Shown here: positions 39,401-48,900 of the stretch, one piece after another
Layout: each line of letters begins with the position of its first letter
Position numbering within the stretch: the stretch's first letter is position 1
Source: Paralichthys olivaceus
Lineage: Eukaryota > Chordata > Actinopteri > Pleuronectiformes > Paralichthyidae
NCBI RefSeq assembly: GCF_024713975.1
Contig: NC_091105.1
Span: 18,856,439-18,920,438 of the forward strand
DNA: 64,000 bases
Reading direction: 5' to 3'
The notes under the pieces: model-generated
What the model was told of the DNA's origin: nothing
Seen by the model: only the letters and a program-made list of their open reading frames with translations
Database searches by the model: none
Translations under genes and position numbers: made by a program

Positions 39401-42400
39401 GTAGTTTTGTCAGAATTTGGAAGACAGTCAAACTGAATATGCCTGTCGAAAAGATGAGTTTTTAGATGGAATTTAAAAATGGAGAGAGAGTCATTGTTAT
39501 GAATGTCTGGTGGTAGAGAGTTCCAGAGGCTTGTAGCAGAGAGGCTGAAGGCTCTAGAAAGTCAGTAACAGTTTATCATGTGGACATTGCTTGAGGTGAA
39601 ATAACAGGTTGATTTTGTTTCAGGTAGAGAAACTGAAAGAAGAAGTGGGCAAAAGAAGCAGCGTGCAGCAGAGAAAGGCAAAAGAGAAAACTGTGGACAC
39701 AAAGAGGATGCAGGACCTGCAGCGACAGGTTTCTCCCACAATCAAACAAACGAATCAAACTTATTAGGCTCTGTCTCTCCATTGCTCAAGAGTCTGTCTC
39801 AATTCACCAGGTGAAGGACCTGGAGCAGATACTAAAACACAGGAACCCAAACTCCCTGCCTGCTCTTATATACGCTGCAGCCAGCGCTGGTGCTGAGGAG
39901 GATGTAGACACTGCGAAGACGCCCAATAGCATCGTCGTCCTGCAGGAGGCCAGGATTCAGCGTCTGGAAGCAGAGCTGGAGAGTCACGATGAGGAGGCTA
40001 AACGTAGCCTGAAGGCCATGGAGCAACAGTTCCTCAGCGTCAAGGTAGAGCTGATTCAATGCTACATTTTGTTCATATTGTGATAACTGATCTCGAATGT
40101 AATGATCAATCAGCGCTTATTTAACAATTTAAATCGGACTCTCAGAACATGAGCAAAGAGATTGTCTGGTCTGATGAGATAAGCATCAAACTCTCAAGCA
40201 CTATGTTTGCACATCACGGAAAATATGGAATGTGTTTGTTTGCTCCATTCAGCTCCGCTATGAGCAGCAGATCTCAGCGCTAGAGCAGCAGCTGGAACAG
40301 AAACAGCAGGTTGAAGAAGTGTGCTCCGCAGCGGTGAACCAGCCGTGGATGTCACAGGTTCAAACTCTGGAGAAAGCGCTACAGCAGGAGAAGGAAAGCC
40401 ACCTGGAGAAAGAGAAATCCCTCCATGACCAGATTGAGTCGCTCCAGCAGCAGCTCAAAAACGAGGTCAGCAGAGAAATTGACCTGCTCACTGAAATGTA
40501 CTTGCCTGTTCAAACTGATGTTATACCCCCACCCTCCCATCACCTTGCAGGCCCAGCCGAGTCCAAGCCGACACCAGCGCCAAGCTCAGGAAGCGTTTAG
40601 AATTCGGATAGAGCGGTTGAAACACGAGGTCGCCACCAAAACACAAACCATTCAGGAGCTTACCCGCACTGTGGAGAGACTGCAGAAGGAGAGGAAGAAC
40701 ATGTTGTCTGTCCCCAACCCAACAGCAAAAGACCGATCCACAGAGAATATACGACAGCCTCATTTACAACAGACCAAGATCCTCTGCTCTGTTACTGCAA
40801 AAGACACACGTGGAGAAGAGGAACTATTTCCAGCTGCTCACAATGAGAGGACCTACCAGCCCACAGTCTATGCAGGTCTGAACTTTGACCTCCCTCTGCA
40901 TGCCCAGTGAATTCTAAAATAAGTTTTGAATGCACTGATATTCAAATAATAATTTAGCTGAATGAAGCAATTCTTTCTTTGACTTAAACTGGCACTATCC
41001 TCTGCTTAGGACAGACCCACACCAAATAAGTAATGCAGATGTACGTACACTGTCATCTTGCATTGCAGATCATCTTGTTTTCTTTTCAGCTCCCATATTA
41101 ACAGATTGGAGTGTCCACACAACGTGGGTTTGAGCTGCGCTGCTCCTCTCTGTGTGCTGCATGCAGCTCACAGCAAATAGACTGAATGATTTTTCAACAG
41201 TTTCAATGTCTATATCTTATGATTATGTCACACATAAATATTTGCCACACTTCCTGTACCTATGTTTCAAAGTAAAAGCACTCCAGCGTTTCTGTTGACC
41301 ATTGAATCAATGAACCTGTTTTATCAAGGTTTTGATTGTTATTGTAGGACTGGAAGATGCACAGAGTACATAGGCTACTGTTATTAAAGGAAATACAATA
41401 GTCATACCAGAAACCTTATGTAGCAGCTCCACAGCAGACACACTGGCTGTGAGAACAACAGTGAGATGCAGCAGATCGGCCAAGCAGCCGTAAGGTGCTG
41501 CACATGCAGCCACCGTGGCCAAGACGTAAGGACCCTCTGCTCAGAGGAGCATTAAATGTAAAGGGTTCAGAGTCCACTGTCCTGTTGTTCTCAAAAGCTC
41601 TCTTACATTTAACACTGAGAATCCTTTTACTGCCAGTTTGAACAGGAGGAATAATTATAACGAGCAAAGCCTTCAATCTTCTTCAAATGTTCCCTCCAGA
41701 GTTTTTGGGATGTTTGTAATTTACTGTTGTGTTCTTTTGACAGGGAGCCATATCTCGGAAGTTCTGCAGGAGAACCAGGCTCTGACTCAGCGTCTGGAGC
41801 TGCTGGAGCTGCAGGCAGAGCAGGAGAAGAAGGAATTGAAGGCAGGTGCTGTACAAGCCGAGGAGGAGCTGCGCAGGTATGTGTATTTGTGTGAACCCAT
41901 CAACAGACGTCTCCTGCAGATTGAACTAAAGGATGTTATGTGACTTTCTAGGCTCCAGGAGCACTGTGCAGAGCAGCTGTCCTCTCTGAAGGTGGAACAC
42001 CTCCAGGTATTAGACCAGCTGAGGGCCACCCATGCCCTGGAACACTCATCATCAAAGGTGGCTGAACAGGCCAATATGATCAACACTCAGGAGGTACAGG
42101 GCCACGAACACACCAGTGTAATGACAACAGATGGTCCTGAAATGTTTCTGATGATTTAAACGTCTGCCTGCAGATAAAGATAAAACATCTGCAAGCACAA
42201 CTGGAGGAGCTGCAGGGAACTAAAGATGCACTGAGAGTGTCCAGGAGCAGAGAGAACATCCTGGAGAGACAGGTGAGCAGGTGCTCCAGGTTTTACTCAT
42301 GTTATTACAGGAACTAGTCATCCTTTTGGGGGCAAAAAGCTATTCCCCAAAACAGTTACTGTTTACCTCGGTAAGTTAGCGTTACGCACTACAGAAATAT

Positions 42401-43555
42401 ATGCAAAACTCTGTGCTGTGGTCCTGTTTAATATAGCATTTATATGGTAACAGAGTTAGTACCAACCCTGCTGAGTTGTAATTCAGGAAAAATGTCATTA
42501 AATTGGCAAAATAACACCATGCATCAGTGTAACCAAGAAAAAAATGTACCTAGATATTGTTCCTTTTTAACCCTTTAATTGTAAGTCATCTTGTGTTCAG
42601 CTGATCCAACTGCTGCAGGAGCTGAAGGAAGCTAAAGAAGCTCAGAGCTCAGAGGTGAAACTCCTCTGTAGCCTGGAGAGGAAGATCCTCAACTTGGATC
42701 TCAGACAACAACACAGAGAGACGGAGCTGCAGCAGGTACACGTGATGGGAGACATCTCTCTGTACATTTACATAAACCCTCATTTACATAAACCCTCTGG
42801 ACCACAGATCCTTTTACTTCAACTCTTGTTCCTTTATAAAAAAAATCATGTTATATTAAGGACCATTCAGATCCTTTTAAATTTGGCACAAATGTTCACA
42901 TAGATCATGTTTTGGCCTCTTGGACACAATATCTCAAGTTACAGACCAGTTTACTCAAAGATGAACTCATTCGATTTCAGTGGTCAAAGGTGACGTGACC
43001 TAATATGAGAAAATAAATTCCATAGACTGAAACTGCACTGGTTGTTGGAGGCAAACAATTTCAGTGTGTAATGACCAGTTCTGTCATCAAAAGAAGAATC
43101 TGGCAATGCAGCGTTTGTTGGTGCTGCTCCCAACTGAAGTTAAACCACCAGGGAGACCCAAACTCTCAACCTGGAGTACTTGGTGAAACAGAAAAGGAAA
43201 CTGACATATACTGAAATGAGTTCAGTATCAGATATTTCATATACACTGGGAGTTGTCAGATGTTTAGTTCCCCTGATAGCCAACTCATTTAAAGAGTCTG
43301 ATGTGTTTACTGAACAGATACTAGCTAACCTCTACCGGTCACTCCCTCTGCCTCCAGGTGATCAATGGCACGCGGCAGAAGATAGCGCCTCAGCAGCAGG
43401 CAGAGGTGGAGCACTGGAAGAATCTGCTCCAGGTCAAGAAAAAAGAGCTGATGTCTTTCTATCTGGAGTTGGACTCCATCCTGGACGTGGTGAAACAACT
43501 GAAAAGAACGTGTTGCCTCCCTCCTGACCCCGTCATGACAACCCACAAGAACTGA
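27391..43555 (+). CDS. cep162: Centrosomal protein of 162 kDa (Cep162/QN1/KIAA1009), 28 coding exons
   Basis: Cep162 binds microtubules at the distal centriole and promotes transition-zone assembly at the cilium base (family knowledge). Coding exons: 27391-27450, 27675-27810, 29026-29163, 29376-29559, 30341-30414, 30540-30601, 31687-31717, 32076-32150, 32916-33125, 33432-33513, 33987-34260, 34485-34698, 34841-34968, 35784-35918, 36595-36726, 37745-37857, 38099-38198, 38272-38398, 38990-39153, 39624-39728, 39811-40044, 40253-40465, 40551-40875, 41744-41876, 41952-42093, 42174-42272, 42601-42735, 43358-43555. All have GT-AG borders and matching phases and sum to 1340 codons plus stop (human about 1400). 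The start is the family N-terminus, with [14 protein letters not shown] followed by SVSDDS across the first junction. About residues 150-175 carry the conserved [10 protein letters not shown] and [10 protein letters not shown] blocks. Residues 1 to about 550 are polar and low complexity; about 560-1330 are long Leu/Glu/Lys/Gln heptad coiled coil. No frameshift or stop is seen. The donor at 33126 (GTCAAA) is weak, but phase supports it. Confidence 0.96.
28634..28741 (+). repeat. 36-bp minisatellite, three units
   Basis: Unit starts CTTCCAATGATGTCATTTTA and ends CCCCACAAAGCAGTA. Units start at 28634, 28670 and 28706; only the last differs, at its end. In a cep162 intron. Each unit holds a TGATGTCA, near a CRE/AP-1 site. 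Confidence 0.9.
29645..29700 (+). repeat. Interspersed repeat family F, terminal fragment
   Basis: GGTTGTTTTCAGACATGCAC then TGAACTCTGGATAATCTACG: the end motif of family F, in a cep162 intron. Confidence 0.55.
30170..30235 (+). repeat. Compound TA/CA/TA microsatellite
   Basis: GTGTATATAT..., then a CA run, then another TA run, in a cep162 intron. The arrangement is self-complementary and likely slippage-prone. Confidence 0.95.
30454..30482 (+). repeat. 29-base poly(A) run 40 bases after an exon
   Basis: Uninterrupted A run between the cep162 exons at 30341-30414 and 30540-30601; probably a retroelement tail or slippage. Confidence 0.9.
30834..30847 (-). promoter_or_regulatory. Candidate CTCF site (core match 14/14)
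   Basis: On the - strand CCACCAGAGGGCAG fits the vertebrate CTCF core (CCASYAGRKGGCRS) at every position. Intronic in cep162. Match judged by eye. Confidence 0.5.
30873..30908. repeat. Perfect 12-bp inverted repeat
   Basis: GTCCAACCATGT at 30873-30884 and its exact reverse complement at 30897-30908, separated by 12 bases. Weaker pairing continues outside (CTGTAAT-type blocks). Lies 26 bases past a CTCF-like core. Confidence 0.7.
31172..31280. repeat. Long inverted repeat in cep162 intron
   Basis: Left arm from 31172 (ACAGACAAGATAATAACCTG then CATGCAACACATA) is mirrored by a right arm ending near 31277 (TATGTCGTATGCAGGTTATT then ATCTTTTCTGT). Arms are about 30 bases with few mismatches around a loop of roughly 45 bases. 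Looks like a fold-back/MITE core. Confidence 0.65.
32285..32600. other. GC-rich island inside a cep162 intron
   Basis: Sharp rise in C content (CACAGCCACCACCCCAGGCT, CCCCCAGGCCCGACT and similar) between AT-rich flanks. No cep162 exon is needed here by phase. Probably an old repeat or retro-sequence; frames on both strands are broken. Confidence 0.45.
35225..35345 (+). repeat. Interspersed repeat family F, fragment
   Basis: AGCAGTTTTCAGACATCACC, CCAGAAAATTGTAGATTGCT and GGAGATTATCCACAT carry the family F end motif in both orientations, in a cep162 intron. Confidence 0.5.
36030..36166 (+). repeat. Interspersed repeat with poly(A)-like end, in cep162 intron
   Basis: GTTTCTCTATAAATTTTAAGG, TAAAGTGCCTTGAGGTAATG and GATTTGGTGCTATACAAATA, then AAACTGAATTG: the 3' end of a very common fish retroelement. 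A weaker copy is at 58.2 kb. Confidence 0.7.
37885..38045 (+). repeat. Intronic repeat family E, copy 2
   Basis: GAATGTGATATCTCAGGAAC, CAAGGGAATTCACTTGGACT, CAAAGATTAATTGATTTCGG and TGGTCAAAGGGCAAAGTCAC: the most complete copy of this family here, just upstream of the exon at 38099. Confidence 0.7.
38734..38761 (+). repeat. TA microsatellite
   Basis: Fourteen TA units in a cep162 intron. Confidence 0.95.
42845..43030 (+). repeat. Intronic repeat family E, copy 3
   Basis: AAATTTGGCACAAATGTTCA then ACACAATATCTCAAG, CAAAGATGAACTCATTCGAT and TTTCAGTGGTCAAAGGTGAC. Internally rearranged relative to copy 2. Confidence 0.65.
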
Positions 43556-43706
43556 CTCATAGACATTGATACTTGTGTGCTGAAGACAAAGAGACATAAA
43601 TAACAACCAGCATCTCATCATTAGACTCAATCAGGTGTGATATTGTTCAGTGTGTGATATTGTTTAGTGTGATCAGTATCTGATCATGATGACATGAACA
43701 TTTAGA

Positions 43707-43853
43707 AATAAAGCCACAATGTTTAAAGTTGAGGCTTTGTAAAGAAGAAAAAACATAGAATATGAATAGACACTCGTTCTGCCTGTATAGTTTGTAGCCA
43801 CATTCTATTTTTAATGTATGTCTTAATTTATTGAAGGTGTAGTGAAAAATAAA
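43707..43853 (+). terminator. cep162: cep162 3' UTR with two poly(A) signals
   Basis: After the stop codon at 43553-43555, two canonical AATAAA hexamers occur on the + strand, at 43707-43712 and 43848-43853. The sequence turns into repeat DNA after about 43900. Which signal is used cannot be told from sequence. Confidence 0.55.
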
Positions 43854-43989
43854 TACTCTTTTAAACCTTTGTCGAACAAAATTGTATTCAGTTTGTCCTG
43901 CCACCCACTCCACTAAAATTACACCTGTGTATCATGTTTGGACTTAAACAATGTGGTCCGACATGACAGCAGTGCACAGAGAAGAATGT

Positions 43990-44145
43990 GATCTTCTGAT
44001 CGTCTCTGGTTTGAACAGAGCTTCCCTGGTGACATGTGGCCACATGTTTTTAAGGCATAGGAACGAGAAACATGAACTTGTGGTTCTCAGCTCTGGCGAA
44101 GCCTCTTGGATGACAGCTGAAACGTTTCATTTAATCAGATGATGT
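43990..44145 (+). repeat. Repeat remnant with GCCTCTTGGATGACAGCTGAAACG motif region
   Basis: The stretch AGCCTCTTGGATGACAGCTG followed by AAACGTTTCA is a motif I recall from the ends of abundant fish retroelements. The 63-codon frame over it is not a gene. Confidence 0.4.
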
Positions 44146-44459
44146 TGACTCTATAAGGGGCTCGAGTTTAGCAAAACAAGAATCCCCTGTTGGTGACCCT
44201 CTTTATCTTACTACTTCTAGCTCATAGAGGAAGAGTTCCAAATAAGGTTTCAAACAATTGAAAAGAGGGAAACAGAATCAAGGCCTGCAAGTGTTGTTCA
44301 AACACAGTAACCAAAAGAGAAGGAGCTAATGATGCTTATTGAAAGATCAACTCATCTAATAAAGACTAAAACACAAAGTAAACAACACCATGGAGACAAG
44401 TGAGGGATACACAAACACTTCAACACTCACACAATCAATTCACATCTAATGCCTGACAC

Positions 44460-44690
44460 AACACACACACTCTATGACCTGCTGCTAATCAGCAGCCCTG
44501 AGTGACGCTGCAGCTGGAGCTTATATAGGGCTGATGCTCTCTGCTGATTGGTGCGGCGGTCTGGGGATCCGCCAATCAGGAGGAGGGACCGGAAACGCCG
44601 GCAGGTGCTTCTGAGTAAAAGCAGGCCACGCCTCCAACCGTTGGGCCCAATCCTGCACCCGGGACTGCACAGCCTTATTAACATAAACAC
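44460..44690. repeat. GC-rich repeat with CCAAT palindrome and TATA-like site
   Basis: GC-rich and sharply bounded. It has CTGATTGGTGCGG facing CCGCCAATCAG (44541-44580), and, on the - strand, a TATATAA element at about 44526-44520 with CCAAT boxes upstream. The frames over it recall repeat-derived fish peptides. It may be a transposable-element promoter, such as the U3-like part of a solo LTR; ends were not resolved. Confidence 0.4.
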
Positions 44691-44934
44691 ACAGAAACGA
44701 CATGCCGTTGCATTTTATTGTTTTATTATTAATTTTCGTTGTAAATGGATAAAACTGTACCTCAAAACACAATAACCCATGATGACAAAATGAAAACATT
44801 TAGCAATATCATTTATTTAAAAAAATCCAAACTGAAATCTGTAACCTCTCTATTACTAAACATCCAGACTCATGATTATCATGGGATGTTTTCAGTGCAT
44901 CAGTGGTACTTCTTCAGAATACTAAAGCCACTGT

Positions 44935-45365
44935 CACACAGACAGGGTGTTGGCACGGTTGGGTCCAGACTTTCTCCGGGGGTTTGCCTCTCTGCTCGGA
45001 CTCGTGGGGCCACAGGATGTTATGTTTTAATTCTTCTGCATAGATCACAGGTTTTTGTTTACAGCACATCAACACTGGCCCCTATAAAACAAAGAACCTG
45101 GGACAACTTTGCCGGTCTCATCCTCATGTATGGCACCGCATTTTCATCCGGAGACATTTGTATTATTGTTGTTGTTTTCATTTTTGCATTTGTCATCAGA
45201 AACGTCATCAACACACCCACTTGCTAGCGGGGAATCCTGTGGAGGATCTCCTGCAGTTCTAACACAATGTCCAGACTTCTTACTAGGTCAGGGAAAAGTC
45301 TGGATACTCACACATTTGCACTCCCTCCCAGAAAATATGCAGAAATTCCCCAAAGAAGAGATTAA
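44935..45365 (+). repeat. Interspersed repeat family F, longest copy
   Basis: Includes GTTTTTGTTTACAGCACATC, ATTTTTGCATTTGTCATCAG, ACGTCATCAACACACCCACT and GTGGAGGATCTCCTGCAG. It fills most of the gap between the cep162 and cyb5r4 3' ends; the 160-codon frame over it is a repeat by-product. Confidence 0.65.
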
Positions 45366-45616
45366 AACAAAATAACAAGTGTTGATATTTCTTTATGCTG
45401 GAGAAGCTGAGATGTTGATGATGATCTCACAACATTTCTTTTAGAACGGCATTTAAACTGCTGTTAATGCTAACATTGGAAAAACACGTGTAACACCTGT
45501 AGTAAAAAAATAAAACAAAACAACTCTTTTTTAATTGAACTTTAGATGATTCAAAATTGAACTCAATAAAAAGTTTGAACAAATAGGAAACCAAACTTAG
45601 TCAAAATGTCACTTTT

Positions 45617-45622
45617 TTTATT
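45617..45622 (-). terminator. cyb5r4: Probable cyb5r4 poly(A) signal
   Basis: AATAAA on the - strand (TTTATT on +), 376 bases past the cyb5r4 stop codon and before the repeat DNA at 45.4 kb. It is the first clear hexamer after the stop codon, so the 3' UTR would be about 400 bases. Confidence 0.45.
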
Positions 45623-45997
45623 GCACTGCAGTGGTGTTAACTGTAACTGCATGTTTGTAACTGTGTCCGCATCTCAAACAGGCTCATGTTCATTTTCTTT
45701 GCATATACAGCACATCACCAATTTACATGATCCCATTCATTTCTCTTTCTGTCTGTGCTCCTGCTTTTATTACTACAATGATATTTACAATGTTTCCACT
45801 CATGTAATGAAATCTATGAACTGCTTCAGACAGGTTTTCTTTACAGGCGAACATAACCCAGGCAGTGCTGTTTGACTTCAGTCAGCATCATCACATCCTT
45901 GGTGCATAGATCTCTCAACACAAGTTTATAAATTAAAATTAAATCTCTCTCTTTCTCCCTCACAGGCACACACACAGTCTTTGCAGGGTGGAGCACA

Positions 45998-48900
45998 TCA
46001 GCCGCAGAAGGCGTGGAGCTCCGCTTCACTGAAGCCCTGCTGCTTCAACAACCTGGAAGAAGAACAAAAAGGACAGGGGGTCAAAGTGCTATCAAACTTC
46101 TGTTGGACTGAACTAAATCAAACTCCTCCAATAAAAATAGTTTCAACATAAAGTTTATTTTCTTTACAACATGTCTGGTCAGGCTCCAGTCTGATGTCTG
46201 CCTTTGTTTCAATAATGTCAAAAGGTCATGATACACACCCTATTGTGAGTTCTGTGAAGGCAGAGGGGCCACACACACACACGTAGCTTTTGGAGCCATC
46301 GGGCCTGTTGAGGAAATCCTGAAGCATGGACTCATCAACTCGACCCGTCCTGCCAGACCAGCTCTCACAGGGATCAGAGAGGACGTACTCCACCTGAAAC
46401 CTGACACACAAAACACACATGTATGAACCAATCACACTGAAACTCATCCAGGTCCCTCAGCGAGTCACAATTTATCCTTTTACACAACTCTGCAAGTTCT
46501 CTTCAGCTTCCCTCTCATCATTCTCTCAGTCCACACTTTGTTACGCACTCCACCCCCTCACTTATTTGAATGCTAATTAATGAAATATCAAGTTGTAACA
46601 GGGAAAAGCATGAGAAGACTTTAAACACAATCACACTGCTGCAGTACCTCTCATTGTTAGCAGCCAGTTCATCCAGTTCACGGCGCCAGAAGATGTCATC
46701 CTCCCGTCGGTTAAAAAAGAGAAGCTTGGTTTTTCTGAGAACACAAACATGAATATCAAACAACGCCTTGGATCAGTTAAACAGAACACACAACCGCCGT
46801 TCCCTCTAAACTGTGCTGTGGATTCGATAATACAAGTACAAGTGCAATACTTTTTTCAAACGAGACATGAGTTGTGGTTTTACCATTGTAAAACCAAGAT
46901 ATAATATTTAAAATGGTGATAACAATATTAAAAATACAGTTATTATGAATGCGCCAATTATGAGAGTTTTGCCTCCAGAGTTTTCTGACAGTTCCCACCT
47001 GATGGTGTCGAAGTCCTGGGCCAGTTGGATGAGGCGGGCCATCGGTGTGAATCCTGTGCCTGCTGCTAACAGGTAGAGGTGTGTGACATCACGGAGGGGG
47101 CGGACAGTGAAGGTACCCTCTGGACCACTGATAGATAAATGGTCTCCTACAGAGTAACAACACACAAGTGAATAACAACCCATACATAATCCAATAGACC
47201 CCACAAAGTTAAAACCTAGAGACACAGTGAAAACATTACATTATGTTCAAAGGTTTGAAAAAGAAGAGACAATGCTGTTTTGGTTTGTCCCAAATGTTGC
47301 ATCTTCTTTGAGAATAAGTGATTTATTTTATTTAGCCGATACAGAACACGCTCTTTAGATATGACATCAAAACACAAGGTCATTTCCTCTTGACATCTAA
47401 AACTACCCCAGCAGGGAGTTTCCCTCTTGAGAGCATCAGTTTCTTTTTGTGAATAATCTCAGAGGATGTACGGCTCTGTTTAAAGTGAGTCCAAATCCAC
47501 TTTGGAAAGTTTAAGAGATACAGAAAGGTCACAGCACAAGACGCATGATTCAAAATGTTTGTACTTTTAATAATCTCCTTTAAAAGCTAACCTGGTTAGC
47601 CTTGCTATTTGAATTTACCAGGTAGTAAGAGAAAATATGTTGCTACAGAGAACATGTGTAGAGCAGCTGTAAATAGTTTTTAACAAAAGACATTAAAAAA
47701 GGATGTGATGGGAAACTCTGAATCAACCTTTTTACTAAAGAAATGTCAGGGGCCAAAAACAAAGAGCAACACAAAAACTCAGTCCAATCAAACGTATGGA
47801 TCCAAAAATATAAACACATTCATGACCAGTGAAAGAGCAACAATGAACACACCTACAAAGAATGGATGTGGATAGTTATATCATTACACCTGAACTCAAC
47901 ACACAATTCACTTCCAAATCATTTTACAGCAGCTCAGTAAATGTAATGTTATTGTAACATTATTATAGTTTGGCTGAATTGATCTTGTTATTTCAGTGAC
48001 TCATAAACCAAACCATGCAAAACGATCAATATTTCTTTACAGGCTATATTCTGATTGTGTTTTATGTCATTTTAAAACCCTCTATTGCATTAATACCAAA
48101 AATACAAAAGGTCAATAGCTTTTAGTGTAACATGTGTTCCTAATAAAGTGCTACTAACAGTCATGTGACGGCCGGCTGTGACTCACCAGTGTGCATGTTG
48201 TTGAGGTGTTGTGTAAACACTCCATCAGGGTAAACCTTGATCATGAGGTAGAGATCGGTTTCCTGTGAGGAGCGCTGGGAGGCTGCTGCCAGGTTCTCAT
48301 CTACTGGAGTGTACGGCCTCACCACCTCGCTGTCTGGATACGGACAAAAATAAAAAATAAAATTTTATAGTAAATAAAAGTGTGTAAAATATCTTAGGTC
48401 CAGTCCAGTCTGAGTAGAGACAGTGTGTGTGTCTGTGGACTGATGAAAATCTAAACTTTATGAGATGACCCTTGAACCCTTTCCAGCTTTATGCAAATCG
48501 ATAACTCATGAGCATAAGCGATGATTTGTGTTTTTATTAAAATTCTGTTCATAAATGTAGATGATGTGAAGATTGGATGATGTTTTCAGATATAAACTCG
48601 GCAAATTCCAAAGAGTTTAAAAATGTGTTTTATTGACGTGAACTGATCAAAATCTCAAAAATAAAATCAACGATGGTCGAATAAATAACAGAAAAAGCTC
48701 TGTGTGTAATGCAGTTTGGTCTTTTTTCCGATGGTTCAGTGAACAGTTGGATAGACATTGCAGACCTCCTGTCATTGTATCCAGAAGAGTGTATGTAGCC
48801 TGTTTACTTGAGTTCTTACCTTGAATGAGGGCTTTGAGGTAGACATGTTTTCCAACAGGCACATGCATGACAGTCCCACGTGGGAGTTGCAGTCTGAACA

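Noticed and set aside
40425..40910. 161-codon ORF in cep162
   Set aside because: Only its second part (40551-40875) is a real cep162 exon; the first part is another frame of the previous exon plus intron.
43180..43357. Upstream extension of the last cep162 exon in another frame
   Set aside because: Phase and the CCTCCAG acceptor place the exon start at 43358.
44745..45227. 160-codon + strand ORF
   Set aside because: Lies mostly in the longest family F repeat copy between two gene 3' ends.
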